A program made the translations under genes and the position numbers. From JAADEM01 sp965371855 (GTDB lineage Bacteria > Bacteroidota > Bacteroidia > Bacteroidales > Marinilabiliaceae): DNA of 34,613 bases. Within the stretch, counting starts at the first letter, position 1; each line of letters begins with the position of its first letter. The notes beneath the pieces were generated by a model. That model was given only the letters and a program-made list of their open reading frames with translations. It had not been told where the DNA came from and searched no databases. The stretch spans positions 1 to 34,613 of the forward strand of contig CBDUZZ010000050.1 of NCBI GenBank assembly GCA_965371855.1, written 5' to 3'. Shown piece after piece: positions 1-8,305 of the stretch.

Positions 1-98
1 TACCTTATACCTTATACCTTATACCTTATACCTTATACCTTATACCTTATACCTTGTACCTTGTACCTTATACCTTTTACCTGTTACCTGTTACCTGT
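1..98. repeat. Heptanucleotide tandem array (TACCTTA/TACCTGT)
   Basis: About fourteen head-to-tail copies of a 7-base unit fill the left edge and run off the window. The first copies are TACCTTA; after about position 55 they drift to TACCTTG, TACCTTT and finally TACCTGT. The last units overlap the end of the lysine-ketoglutarate reductase gene, so its last codons (Asn-Arg-stop) are written in repeat sequence. Copy number cannot be known because the array is cut by the window edge. Confidence 0.95.
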
Positions 99-1302
99 TA
101 TCATCAACATAATCTGTCAGGTATTCAAAATGTGATGTTAGCTTCCCGTATTTAGTAATAGAAGCTCTTTCAATAACTTCATCTTCATCAGTTCCTATCA
201 AATATGGCAAAACACCGGTTATCAACTGCTCACCAAATTCACGTGAAGCATCAACAGGCAACTCACCCGGAAGTGTATCAACGGCCATTACCGTTACATA
301 CTTCTCGTCCGAAAACGGAGGTTTCTCCTCCTCACTCCATGGATCATAATCGTAAAATGGTTCTTCTATAGTACAAGCCCTGACTGTAGAGGGTATAGAT
401 CCTTTAATATCACATGTAATATCTGCAATAACCCCAATACTGAAGTCATCATTTTTCATATCATCAATTTCGAAAAGGACAGGTGCATTCGAATCCCAGT
501 AAGCTGCAGAAATAAGGATATCACTAAAAGGAATAAACCGTTTGAAATTACCGGTGTACTCATCAGGATTATGAAAGAAGTGCATCAAATCAAACTCCTT
601 GCCTGTTTTATGCTTATTGTAATCACCTGGTTCAAGTTGTACATAAACGGGGCCTCCTGTTGTTTCACCTTTGAGGTAATCATCAACAGACAACCTTTTT
701 ATCTCAGCCACTTTAAATATCTCAATTACTCCGTTAGCAACCCTGCCATTACCGGTAACAGCTATCCATACATCAGGCACTTTTATTTTTCTTATCTCCT
801 CTTTAAGCTCCTTCAGATTGTAACATTGATGTGCCGGTTTCAAATCAAATAGTTTATGCCTTTTACCATAAGTTAAAAGAGCATTATATGCTCCCACCAA
901 ACCGGCAAAATGGCCAAAGCCAATCAGTCGAAAACCCTTCTCATCAGTAAGCGCCTCATAATCGATCAATCGGATTTTCCGTTTTAGTATTTCCTGTAAA
1001 AGGCTTCGGTTATACGGTTGTTTTTTGATTGTATGAGAAAAGAAAAAATAAGTTTTGTCGGGTATCAGCATCTTTTTCGGCACCTCTTTAACACCCATCA
1101 ACACATCGCAGTCAGATACATTATCAACGACTGATATCCCTTTCGAACGATACTCATCATCGTTAAAACACCTTACATTGCTTGATTGCACAACCACCTC
1201 TAATGACGGGTACGTTTCCATTAATAATTTACACTGTTCAGGTATTAACGGCACCCTTTTATCAGGTGGGTTTTTCTCTTCTCTTATTAATCCTAATTTC
1301 AT
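91..1302 (-). CDS. Stand-alone lysine-ketoglutarate reductase (saccharopine dehydrogenase, lysine side)
   Basis: This 403-residue protein resembles the N-terminal LKR half of animal and plant AASS and yeast Lys1, which interconvert lysine plus 2-oxoglutarate with saccharopine using NAD(P)H. Visible marks are RVPL at 16-19, VKE at 71-73 and FSHTIK at 88-93, which carry Lys72 and His90, the counterparts of the catalytic Lys and His of Lys1, then RLIDYE at 111-116 and a GNGRVANG nucleotide-binding turn at 184-191. The C-terminal part carries the ICDIS/TIE-type stretches of LKR (VIADITCD, ACTIEEPF). The SDH half that animals fuse to it is absent, so a separate saccharopine dehydrogenase is needed; it may lie beyond the left edge. 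It is the last gene of the minus-strand cluster, behind the ALDH7 gene, which argues for lysine breakdown rather than synthesis. The stop codon lies in a tandem repeat. The family call is firm, the direction inferred. Confidence 0.9.
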   Translation of the reverse strand: MKLGLIREEKNPPDKRVPLIPEQCKLLMETYPSLEVVVQSSNVRCFNDDEYRSKGISVVDNVSDCDVLMGVKEVPKKMLIPDKTYFFFSHTIKKQPYNRSLLQEILKRKIRLIDYEALTDEKGFRLIGFGHFAGLVGAYNALLTYGKRHKLFDLKPAHQCYNLKELKEEIRKIKVPDVWIAVTGNGRVANGVIEIFKVAEIKRLSVDDYLKGETTGGPVYVQLEPGDYNKHKTGKEFDLMHFFHNPDEYTGNFKRFIPFSDILISAAYWDSNAPVLFEIDDMKNDDFSIGVIADITCDIKGSIPSTVRACTIEEPFYDYDPWSEEEKPPFSDEKYVTVMAVDTLPGELPVDASREFGEQLITGVLPYLIGTDEDEVIERASITKYGKLTSHFEYLTDYVDDNR

Positions 1303-1347
1303 AAAAAAATATTATAAATTTTTACACCAGCCTCCTCTCTCATATAA

Positions 1348-1495
1348 TAGTGTCTGCAAAAGAACATGAAATAGATCGTCATTGCGAGGACGATAGGACG
1401 AAGCAATCTGTTGATATCCAATAGAGATTGCTTCACTCGTACCTCATTCGCAATGACGCAAACCTCTAAATTTAATAGTTTTCATGCAGACACTA
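1348..1495. repeat. 148-bp element with 11-bp terminal inverted repeats, long copy
   Basis: The ends are the perfect inverted pair TAGTGTCTGCA and TGCAGACACTA. Inside, a second inverted pair (GTCATTGCGAGGAC and CATTCGCAATGAC) encloses a smaller GCAATCT/AGATTGC palindrome. A shorter, inverted copy lacking the inner part lies at 12870-12951. The right-hand terminal repeat supplies the TAG stop codon of the aldehyde dehydrogenase. No coding capacity is seen, so it looks like a MITE or REP-like element. Confidence 0.85.
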
Positions 1496-3037
1496 TATAT
1501 CAAACTTTATACCCTGTGCTAACGGAAGATCCGTTCCGAAATTAATAGTATTAGTCTGACGGCGCATATATGCTTTCCATGAATCCGAACCTGATTCTCT
1601 GCCACCTCCGGTATCTTTTTCACCTCCAAATGCTCCTCCTATCTCTGCTCCGGATGTCCCGATATTAACGTTAGCTATGCCGCAATCAGAACCTTCAACA
1701 GACAAGAAACGTTCTGTCTCAAGCATGTTTGTTGAGAAAATTGCTGACGATAATCCTTGTGGAACACCGTTATGCAGTTCAAGAGCCTCATCAGGTGTAC
1801 TGTATTTGATAAGATAAAGAAGCGGTGCGAATGTTTCTTCCTGAACCACATCGAAATGATTTTCAGCTTCGGCAATGGTAGGCACCACATAACAACCCGA
1901 CTCATACCCTTCTCCCTGAAGAATATCTCCTCCATACAATATTTTGCCACCTTCTTTTACTACTTGCTCCAATGCCAACTGATATGTTTCCACAGCATTC
2001 TTGTCATTCATCGGTCCAACATGAGTATCAGCATTTAATGGATGACCTATTTTTAGACTCTTGTAAACATTTATCAATTTATCTCTGAAATCATCATAAA
2101 CAGATTCATGCAAAATAATTCTACGTGTAGAAGTACAGCGTTGTCCGGTAGTTCCAACAGCACCAAATACCGCAGCCATCATCACCATATCCATATCGGC
2201 GCTTGGGGTAACTATTATGGCATTATTTCCACCCAGTTCAAGAATGTGCCTGCCGAGGCGTTCTCCAACCAAACGACCAACCTTCTTGCCTATCCAGGTT
2301 GAACCTGTAAAAGAGATTAGCGGTAAACGCTTATCCTTGAACAAATCATCACCCAAATATTTTGAACTTGTTGCTATCAGACTCAAAACTCCTTCGGGCA
2401 CACTGTTTCGTTCTAATACTTTAGCAACAATCTTATGTACTGCCACAGAACAAAGCAAAACTTTTGAAGATGGTTTCCACAGCACCACATCACCTGCAAT
2501 CAGAGCAAGCATAGCATTCCACGCCCAAACAGCCACTGGAAAGTTAAATGCTGAAACCACACCCACAACACCTAAAGGATGGTACTGATCGTACATACGA
2601 TGATTCTCACGCTCCGAATGCATTGTAAATCCATAGAGCTGTCGCGACTGTCCAACTGCAAAATCACATATATCAATCATCTCCTGAACCTCTCCAAGTC
2701 CTTCCTGATATATCTTTCCCATCTCGTAAGAAACAAGTTTAGCAAGTGGCTCCTTATACTTCCGCAGCTCAAGCCCAATCTGACGAACTATCTCGCCTCT
2801 TTTGGGAGCAGGAATAACACGCCATTTTTTAAATGCCTCCTGTGCTTTTCCCACTACCTCATCGTAATCATCTTTTGTTGCCTGCAGTACACCGGCAATC
2901 ACCTTGCCATCAGCAGGTGAATATGATGTTTTAATATCACCCGGAGTTTCTTTCCATTGTGTTCCGGTACACACTCCATAGTTGACCTCATTTAAGCCAA
3001 GTTGTTTTAACGCTTCCTGAATGTTGTATTTGTCCAT
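1493..3037 (-). CDS. Alpha-aminoadipic semialdehyde dehydrogenase, ALDH7/antiquitin family
   Basis: At 514 residues this is a full-length ALDH7 enzyme, expected to oxidise alpha-aminoadipate semialdehyde (in equilibrium with piperideine-6-carboxylate) to alpha-aminoadipate with NAD. Catalytic marks are Asn165 in AFNFPV, Lys188 in WKPSS, Glu267 in ELGGNN and the nucleophile Cys301 in GQRCTSTRR. Glu119 in the GEVQEM stretch matches the glutamate that recognises the aminoadipate head group in human antiquitin. The C-terminal run INIGTSGAEIGGAFGGEK-type (here NVNIGTSGAEIGG), GGGRESGSD and LPLAQGIKFD is diagnostic of antiquitin and separates it from other ALDHs. It sits 190 bases upstream of the LKR gene in the same direction and supplies the next-but-one step of the saccharopine pathway. 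Its TAG stop lies in the end of a repeat element. Confidence in family is very high. Confidence 0.95.
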   Translation of the reverse strand: MDKYNIQEALKQLGLNEVNYGVCTGTQWKETPGDIKTSYSPADGKVIAGVLQATKDDYDEVVGKAQEAFKKWRVIPAPKRGEIVRQIGLELRKYKEPLAKLVSYEMGKIYQEGLGEVQEMIDICDFAVGQSRQLYGFTMHSERENHRMYDQYHPLGVVGVVSAFNFPVAVWAWNAMLALIAGDVVLWKPSSKVLLCSVAVHKIVAKVLERNSVPEGVLSLIATSSKYLGDDLFKDKRLPLISFTGSTWIGKKVGRLVGERLGRHILELGGNNAIIVTPSADMDMVMMAAVFGAVGTTGQRCTSTRRIILHESVYDDFRDKLINVYKSLKIGHPLNADTHVGPMNDKNAVETYQLALEQVVKEGGKILYGGDILQGEGYESGCYVVPTIAEAENHFDVVQEETFAPLLYLIKYSTPDEALELHNGVPQGLSSAIFSTNMLETERFLSVEGSDCGIANVNIGTSGAEIGGAFGGEKDTGGGRESGSDSWKAYMRRQTNTINFGTDLPLAQGIKFDI

Positions 3038-3089
3038 TTTGATTGTTTTATATTATATTCATTGTTATTTTCAAATTTCATCATTAATT

Positions 3090-3300
3090 GTTTTGTCATG
3101 ATTTTTGTGCCAAAAATCCCACCAAAACAGATATCTTTTTTTTCATCTTCCCCGGGTTAAAACCCGGGGTTATTATAGTTTCGCCCCGCCACGGCGGGCT
3201 TCTTCCTAATTCATTATTTCTATTGTCATAGGGTATTGCCCTATGCTATTAATTCCTCCCCTCTCCATATTGGAGAGGGGTTTTGGGGGTGAGGCTCTTT
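3090..3300. repeat. Composite palindrome block upstream of the ALDH7 gene
   Basis: This 328-base gap between genes (3038-3365) has no gene but a string of short palindromes. First is a hairpin with GTTTTG...CAAAAC and ATTTTTG...CAAAAAT arms (3090-3128), then CCCCGGGTTAAAACCCGGGG (3150-3169), a GCCCCGCC/GGCGGGC hairpin (3183-3199), CATAGGG...CCCTATG (3227-3245) and a CCCTCTCC...GGAGAGGG hairpin (3258-3279). The same modules recur in the same order, with losses, at 5175-5400 and 8036-8209. They would be transcribed within the leader between genes of the operon. Confidence 0.85.
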
Positions 3301-3365
3301 TATCCTCTCCGACAGCTAACAGAAGGCCGCCGGGAGGGCTCTTTTATCTTTCCCCTTAAGAAAAA

Positions 3366-5141
3366 TTATAGGGGGCTCCTAATCGCCTTCACCAATCCTC
3401 CTTTTCTCAATATTTCCAGCAACTTATCCGGCAAGGGATTAAAACTAAACTTTTCATCACCCACACTTACTACTCCTTTTTCAAAATTAATTGACACTTT
3501 ATACCCGGGTTTATAAGCATCAACAGCTTCGGGTAACACAATTATTGGTAATCCCTGATTTATAGCAGACCTGAAAAATATCCTTGATACTGATTTAACA
3601 ATCACTGCCTCAATGCCAGCATATTTTAGTCCTACCGAAGGATGTTCGCGTGAACTGCCACAACCGAAGTTATCTCCGCATACAATAATATCACTTTTCT
3701 GAACCCTTTCCGCAAATGCCTCATCAAACCCTTTAAAAAGGTGAGGCAATATCTTCTCAGGTTCAGAACTGTTAACTTCATAAGTCAGATTTCCGGCAAA
3801 CATCTGATCGGTATTCAGATTATCAACATCATGATAAGCCCACACACCATTAACATACCTGTCATCCCCTGCTTTGATTTCCACTTTAGATGATTGCTCT
3901 TTTTTGTATGGGAACTTGTTGTTACTGTTTTTCACAGGTGATGTTATTTTACCATTTATGGCTGATAATGCAACGGTAACAGGTGATGCAAGATAGATGG
4001 ACGCATTCTTATTACCCATACGTCCCAAAAAATTACGGTTTGCTGTACTTATCACATTTATTCCGTCAGCAGGAATCCCCTGCCCTGTTCCAAGACACGG
4101 ACCACACGATGAAGCCAGAATACTTGCTCCTGCATCCATGAATATATCAAATAATCCTTCAGCCATAGCCTGACGGTAAATCTCCCGTGAAGCCGGTGTT
4201 ACCAGCAATTGAAATCCAGGAGGTATTTTGTGTCCTTTAAGTACTCCGGCAGCAGCGCGAAGATCCTCAATACGGCCATTAGTACAAGTCCCTATTAACG
4301 CCTGCTCAACCTTTACTCCTGCAACCTCATCCACACTTTTTACATTATCCACATGATGCGGACAAGCTACAACGGGATAGAGTTTATTAAGATTAATCTC
4401 TATCACCTTTTCATATTGAGCATCATCATCTGCCCATACACCTGTAATCTTTTCACCTAACCAAGCTTCAAGGACTTTGTCATGCGGAAAAACTGCATTT
4501 TTTGCCCCCTTCTCCGAAGCCATATTTGCAATGGTCATCCGGTCTGAAATGGATAAGAAATTCACTCCTTTACCATGATATTCGATTGAGCGGTAATCAG
4601 CACCTGATGAGCCAAGCTTGCCGATAATGTATAACGCCAAATCCTTAGCATAAACACCTTCAGGCAGTTTTCCATCAAGAACAATCTTGATTGTTTCAGG
4701 CACCCTAAACCATGTTTCTCCTTTTCGCCAGAGTCCGGCGACTTCCGTACGATCGATGCCGGCGGCAAAAGCATTAAAAGCACCGGCAGTGCACGTATGA
4801 CTATCGCTACCCACTATCAGCATTCCGGGTTTAGCATGTACTGACATCACCTGATGACAGATACCACTGCCTACATCATGAAACCTGTTTACACCCTGTT
4901 TGTGAACAAAATGACGAATTTGCATATAGTCATTCGCCAACTTACTATTAGTAGGCGGAGCATTATGATCCAAAACAACCAGTAACTGCTCTGGGTTGAT
5001 AACCAACTCACCCCCCATCTTCCTAAATATTTTCTCGATACTGGAAGTGTTATCGTGCGACAAAACGATGTCCGGTTTTTTAAACACGATACTTCCCGTG
5101 GAAGCATTGAATATCTTTTCTACAAATGTATGTCCTGCCAT
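3366..5141 (-). CDS. Fused aconitase-family hydratase A (LeuC-LeuD-like; homoaconitase candidate)
   Basis: This 591-residue protein joins an aconitase large (LeuC-like) domain, about 1-400, to a swivelling small (LeuD-like) domain, about 430-591. It should bind a 4Fe-4S cluster through Cys286 (GTCTNGR), Cys346 and Cys349 (SSCGPCLG), and it keeps SDSHTCT at 112-118 and the GCGSSREH substrate loop at 493-500. The small-domain DNLNTD motif (440-445) is followed by QMFAGNLTY, which does not match the loops I know from isopropylmalate isomerase or archaeal homoaconitase, so the substrate is not readable. The enzyme class moves a hydroxyl between neighbouring carbons of tricarboxylates. A second, divergent paralogue lies 262 bases upstream. 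In homocitrate pathways two such enzymes can share the dehydration and hydration halves, which would fit here. The family is firm; the homoaconitase role is inferred from neighbours. Confidence 0.88.
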   Translation of the reverse strand: MAGHTFVEKIFNASTGSIVFKKPDIVLSHDNTSSIEKIFRKMGGELVINPEQLLVVLDHNAPPTNSKLANDYMQIRHFVHKQGVNRFHDVGSGICHQVMSVHAKPGMLIVGSDSHTCTAGAFNAFAAGIDRTEVAGLWRKGETWFRVPETIKIVLDGKLPEGVYAKDLALYIIGKLGSSGADYRSIEYHGKGVNFLSISDRMTIANMASEKGAKNAVFPHDKVLEAWLGEKITGVWADDDAQYEKVIEINLNKLYPVVACPHHVDNVKSVDEVAGVKVEQALIGTCTNGRIEDLRAAAGVLKGHKIPPGFQLLVTPASREIYRQAMAEGLFDIFMDAGASILASSCGPCLGTGQGIPADGINVISTANRNFLGRMGNKNASIYLASPVTVALSAINGKITSPVKNSNNKFPYKKEQSSKVEIKAGDDRYVNGVWAYHDVDNLNTDQMFAGNLTYEVNSSEPEKILPHLFKGFDEAFAERVQKSDIIVCGDNFGCGSSREHPSVGLKYAGIEAVIVKSVSRIFFRSAINQGLPIIVLPEAVDAYKPGYKVSINFEKGVVSVGDEKFSFNPLPDKLLEILRKGGLVKAIRSPL

Positions 5142-5174
5142 AGCTCAGTTTAAAAGTTGAATGTTCATAAAGTT

Positions 5175-5400
5175 GTTTTGTCACGATTTTTGTCCCAAAA
5201 AATCCCGCCAAAACCGTTACATTTATTTCTATACTCCCCGGGTTGAAACCCGGGGTTATTCATGTTAAACCCCGTTGGGGTTTTATCTTTTTGTTTATCA
5301 CCACACCTTAATCTCTATCCTCGAAGAAAGAGAAATACTACAGACTTTTACTAATCTCCCCCCTCTCCACCTTGGAGAGGGGACGGGGGTGAGGCCTCTC
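5175..5400. repeat. Composite palindrome block upstream of hydratase A
   Basis: This second copy of the mosaic block fills the gap between the two hydratase genes. It contains the GTTTTG...CAAAAC hairpin (5175-5214), CCCCGGGTTGAAACCCGGGG (5236-5255), a CCCCGTTGGGG palindrome near 5270 and the CCCCTCTCC...GGAGAGGGG hairpin (5360-5382) followed by GGGGGTGAGG, as at 3258-3298. The first 15 bases before it (AAAGTTG-type) belong to a further small degenerate repeat. Confidence 0.85.
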
Positions 5401-5403
5401 AAC

Positions 5404-7212
5404 CTACACCTTGAGTAAATCACCTTTCTTATATATCTTCATCTGTACCTCAGAGAATGGGGTTATTTTCACCTGTTTCCCGTTTTTCAGGTTTGTAACA
5501 ATTCCCTTCTTCATATCAATACGAATCTTATCTCTGTCCTCCAACTCCAGTTCCGACAAATCATCATAGGAAAGAATCGGAAATCCGGCATTTATGGCAT
5601 TTCGTTCATAAATAGCACCGAACGATCTGGCTAAAATACATTGATTTCCTACTGCTTTAAAGCAGTCAACTGCTTGTTGACGTGAACTACCTGCTCCAAA
5701 ATTCTTACCAGTGATAATGATGTCTCCCGGTTCTGTTTTTTTTGTGTAATCCTCCCAACCTTTCAGATTTCCAAATGTATATTGCCCCATTTCATTTATA
5801 TCGGTAACAGCGAGATGACTGTTATGATATATCATATCTGTATCGATATTATCCTCTGGTATTAACCAAACCTTACCTTCTAAAACAACCTTTTTATCAT
5901 CACTCACCTTCAGTTCTCTCTTTTGTTGATCTATTTTCTCTGACGGTGAAGGAGTAAATACAGAAGGTTTTTCCGGCAGATCATCAGGAGTTGTTATATG
6001 CCCTGCAACAGCCGAAGCAGCTGCAACAGCCGGTGACGCAAGAAACACATCTCCTTTGCCCTGCTTACCCGGAAAGTTGCGATTACCTGTACTAACAGTT
6101 ACTTCGCCCGGCCCATTCTGGCCGATCTGTCCGGCAGCACAACCGGCACAACCGGCGTTACCAAGTAAAGAACCAGCCTCCTTAAAAATCTTTATCAATC
6201 CTTCATCAAGACAGCGATTCCATATATCATCAGTAGTAGGGACTATCTTAAAAACAACCCCGGGTGCAACCTTCCTGCCTTTAAGAATATCAGCAACAAT
6301 ACGCAAATCCTCCATACGCCCATCGGTACAACTGCCAACAAACGACGAATCTATTTTTTTACCTTTAACTTTTGACAGAGGAACTACATCATGTGGTTTG
6401 CCCGGCATCGAAACAGCAACAAAGAACTTACTTGCATCAAGTGAAAATTCATTTTCATAAACAGCATTGTCATCAGCATAAACAGGAATAAATTCACCAT
6501 CATAACACTCTCTGCAATAATTCAGCACTTCATCCGATGGAGGTATAAGAATAGAGATAGCCCCCATCTCTGTAGCCATTGATGATATAGTTATCCGCTC
6601 ATCCAATGTAAGTTTCTCCACAACATCTCCATACAATTCAACAGCATTCCCAAGCAGGGTGTTTGCTCCAAACCGATGAAGCAGATTTAGAACAATATCT
6701 TTGGCCATAATATTTGCAGGACGCTTACCCACGATATTGATCTTCACTGTTGACGGAACCTTGAACCATACAGAGCCCTGTGTCCAGGCAGCAGCAATAT
6801 CCCTGTCGCCCATACCCTGCCCCAAAGCACCAATAGCACCTACGATATTGGCATGCGAATCTGTTGACACAAGTGTTGAGCCGGGAGTAGCCAGCCCTTT
6901 GTCAATGGCAAGATGAGTACCAATACCTGAATTAATATCATACACTGTTATCTCCTGGTCACGGGCAAACTGACGGCAATACTGCTGATTTGCAGCATAT
7001 TTCTGATCGGAGCCTGTCGGATTGGTATCAAAGGTGAAAAATGTCTTCTTCGGGTCTGCAACATTCAGTGCATAAGATTTTATGTTTTTAACCACGTTAG
7101 GACCTCCGAAATCACGTGCAATGCGAACATCAATCTCCATCTCCACTATATCTCCCGGATAAACCTTGTCTTTCCCGGAATGGCTTGCTATTATTTTTTC
7201 AATTATGGTCAT
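5404..7212 (-). CDS. Fused aconitase-family hydratase B (divergent paralogue)
   Basis: This 602-residue protein has the same LeuC-LeuD fusion layout as its neighbour but differs strongly in sequence. Three cluster cysteines are present: Cys295 (GSCTDGR), Cys355 and Cys358 (AGCAGCAAG). The STDSH motif is at 116-120. The small domain has DNIDTD at 454-459 followed by MIYHNSHLAV, and its substrate loop reads GAGSSRQQ (506-513) where most relatives have GCGSSREH. The usual Asp-His pair early in the large domain is replaced by FDTNPTG (61-67). Some of these changes lie in substrate-contact regions, so it is likely to act on a different substrate, or half-reaction, from hydratase A. A working guess is interconversion of homocitrate and homoaconitate, or citrate and aconitate. 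It starts with ATG at 7212. Confidence 0.87.
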   Translation of the reverse strand: MTIIEKIIASHSGKDKVYPGDIVEMEIDVRIARDFGGPNVVKNIKSYALNVADPKKTFFTFDTNPTGSDQKYAANQQYCRQFARDQEITVYDINSGIGTHLAIDKGLATPGSTLVSTDSHANIVGAIGALGQGMGDRDIAAAWTQGSVWFKVPSTVKINIVGKRPANIMAKDIVLNLLHRFGANTLLGNAVELYGDVVEKLTLDERITISSMATEMGAISILIPPSDEVLNYCRECYDGEFIPVYADDNAVYENEFSLDASKFFVAVSMPGKPHDVVPLSKVKGKKIDSSFVGSCTDGRMEDLRIVADILKGRKVAPGVVFKIVPTTDDIWNRCLDEGLIKIFKEAGSLLGNAGCAGCAAGQIGQNGPGEVTVSTGNRNFPGKQGKGDVFLASPAVAAASAVAGHITTPDDLPEKPSVFTPSPSEKIDQQKRELKVSDDKKVVLEGKVWLIPEDNIDTDMIYHNSHLAVTDINEMGQYTFGNLKGWEDYTKKTEPGDIIITGKNFGAGSSRQQAVDCFKAVGNQCILARSFGAIYERNAINAGFPILSYDDLSELELEDRDKIRIDMKKGIVTNLKNGKQVKITPFSEVQMKIYKKGDLLKV

Positions 7213-7384
7213 GTTTGATAATTGTTAATTATTAATGGTTAGTTGTTAATTGAAGGATGTTTGAGGATTCGGTTATTCGCAATTTAATTTTCAACTCTTC
7301 ATACACTCGCATCCTAAGAACTTCCTACGGAAAAAATCCTCAATTAATCAATTTCTCAATACCTCAACTTTATGAGCTATACAA

Positions 7385-7453
7385 ACTTTTGCCTTTTTAC
7401 TTCATCCTTCTGTCTTTATGAACTTTCAACTTTATGAACTTGATAAACTTTCT
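7385..7453. repeat. Degenerate AACTTTATGAAC-type repeat
   Basis: The 239-base gap between the HD protein and hydratase B has no gene. Its last part holds loosely repeated words such as CTTTATGAACTTTCAACTTTATGAACTTG, split here over 7420-7448. Inverted relatives (AAAGTTCATAAAGTTGAAAG-like) occur near 5148-5176, 9581-9606 and 14589-14631. They look like worn copies of one dispersed short repeat. Confidence 0.6.
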
Positions 7454-8009
7454 ACTTAATAAGCCTTTGCTTGAACGGTAAGAATGTCATAAAATCAGCG
7501 TGATGAACTACGTATGCTTCAGTGGTACGTTTTACCATATCACCCTCTCCCGCATGAGTTGCAATAATATGGCAAACTTCCGCCGGCACTCCGCACTCCT
7601 CAGCAAGCGACACTCCGGAAAAAGGATGACGCAGATACTTTCCATATATTCCCTGGAACGATTTTCCGTTTTCATCTAATTCATATTCCAGCAGTTTTCC
7701 CACATCTGCAAGTATTGCACCTGCAATAAGCACATCCATATTTACAGGCAAATCATCTTGAAAGAATTCGTTCATCTTGAATCCGCTATCACGTGCAATG
7801 TGCACCACAGCCCTTTTGTGACTCATAAATGAAACTTTCAAATCAGGACCGCACAAAAGGGTAAAAGGGATTGTGTTCAGGTCATCCGGGGTAAGAACAC
7901 TCCTTTCGAGAGCCACTTCCCATGTTTTGGCCGTTTTGTATTTCAAATCCTCATCCTCTATCCAACCCAACTCAGGCCACAGGTCTAATATTTGTTGTTT
8001 TATTTCCAT
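7452..8009 (-). CDS. Small HD-fold protein of the operon, altered HD motif
   Basis: With the ATG at 8009 the protein has 185 residues and looks like an HD-superfamily (HDIG-like) phosphohydrolase fold. Histidines at 64, 70, 128, 147, 152, 169 and 170 and Asp172 (HHAD) follow the helical HD pattern, but the defining His-Asp pair reads Ala101-Asp102 in ILADVGK, where active members have LHDIGK. Metal binding and catalysis may therefore be reduced or altered. A GTG start at 8045 is possible, but the first twelve codons would then lie partly in a repeat hairpin (8036-8090), so the ATG is preferred. It sits between hydratase B and the dehydrogenase inside the operon. No function is assigned; it could act on a nucleotide or CoA-related ligand or be a binding protein. 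Confidence 0.75.
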   Translation of the reverse strand: MEIKQQILDLWPELGWIEDEDLKYKTAKTWEVALERSVLTPDDLNTIPFTLLCGPDLKVSFMSHKRAVVHIARDSGFKMNEFFQDDLPVNMDVLIAGAILADVGKLLEYELDENGKSFQGIYGKYLRHPFSGVSLAEECGVPAEVCHIIATHAGEGDMVKRTTEAYVVHHADFMTFLPFKQRLIK

Positions 8010-8035
8010 AGATTTTAGTTTTTCTCGCAAAAGTT

Positions 8036-8209
8036 GTTTTGTCACGGTTTTTGTATTCCGCTACCGCGGAACAAAAACACGCGCCAAAACGGTTATATCT
8101 TAATCTTTGGTTCCCCGGGTTAAAACCCGGGGCTATTTTTATTACGCCCCTTTGGGGCTTTTTCTCATAGAGTGTTGCCCTATGTTAATGTATTTCGCCC
8201 CGTTGGGGC
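8036..8209. repeat. Composite palindrome block upstream of the HD-protein gene
   Basis: This is the third copy of the mosaic block. Its GTTTTG...CAAAAC hairpin (8036-8090) has a longer tip, an extra TTCCGC...GCGGAA palindrome, compared with the copies at 3090 and 5175. It continues with CCCCGGGTTAAAACCCGGGG (8113-8132), GCCCCTTTGGGGC (8146-8158), CATAGAG...CCCTATG (8166-8184) and GCCCCGTTGGGGC (8197-8209). No gene is seen in the 296-base gap. Confidence 0.85.
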
Positions 8210-8305
8210 TTTCCTTATCGTCACTATCTCTCAATATTGAAAATGGATCATAGAGTAAGAAAATTCTTTAAAATTCTCTATGTCTCTGTGACTCTGTGTT
8301 AGTCA

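Noticed and set aside
1..98. A CRISPR-like array at the left edge
   Set aside because: Units are 7 bases with no spacers, so it is a simple tandem repeat.
8010..8045. GTG start at 8045 for the HD-fold protein
   Set aside because: It would put the first codons into a repeat hairpin; the ATG at 8009 lies just outside the repeat.
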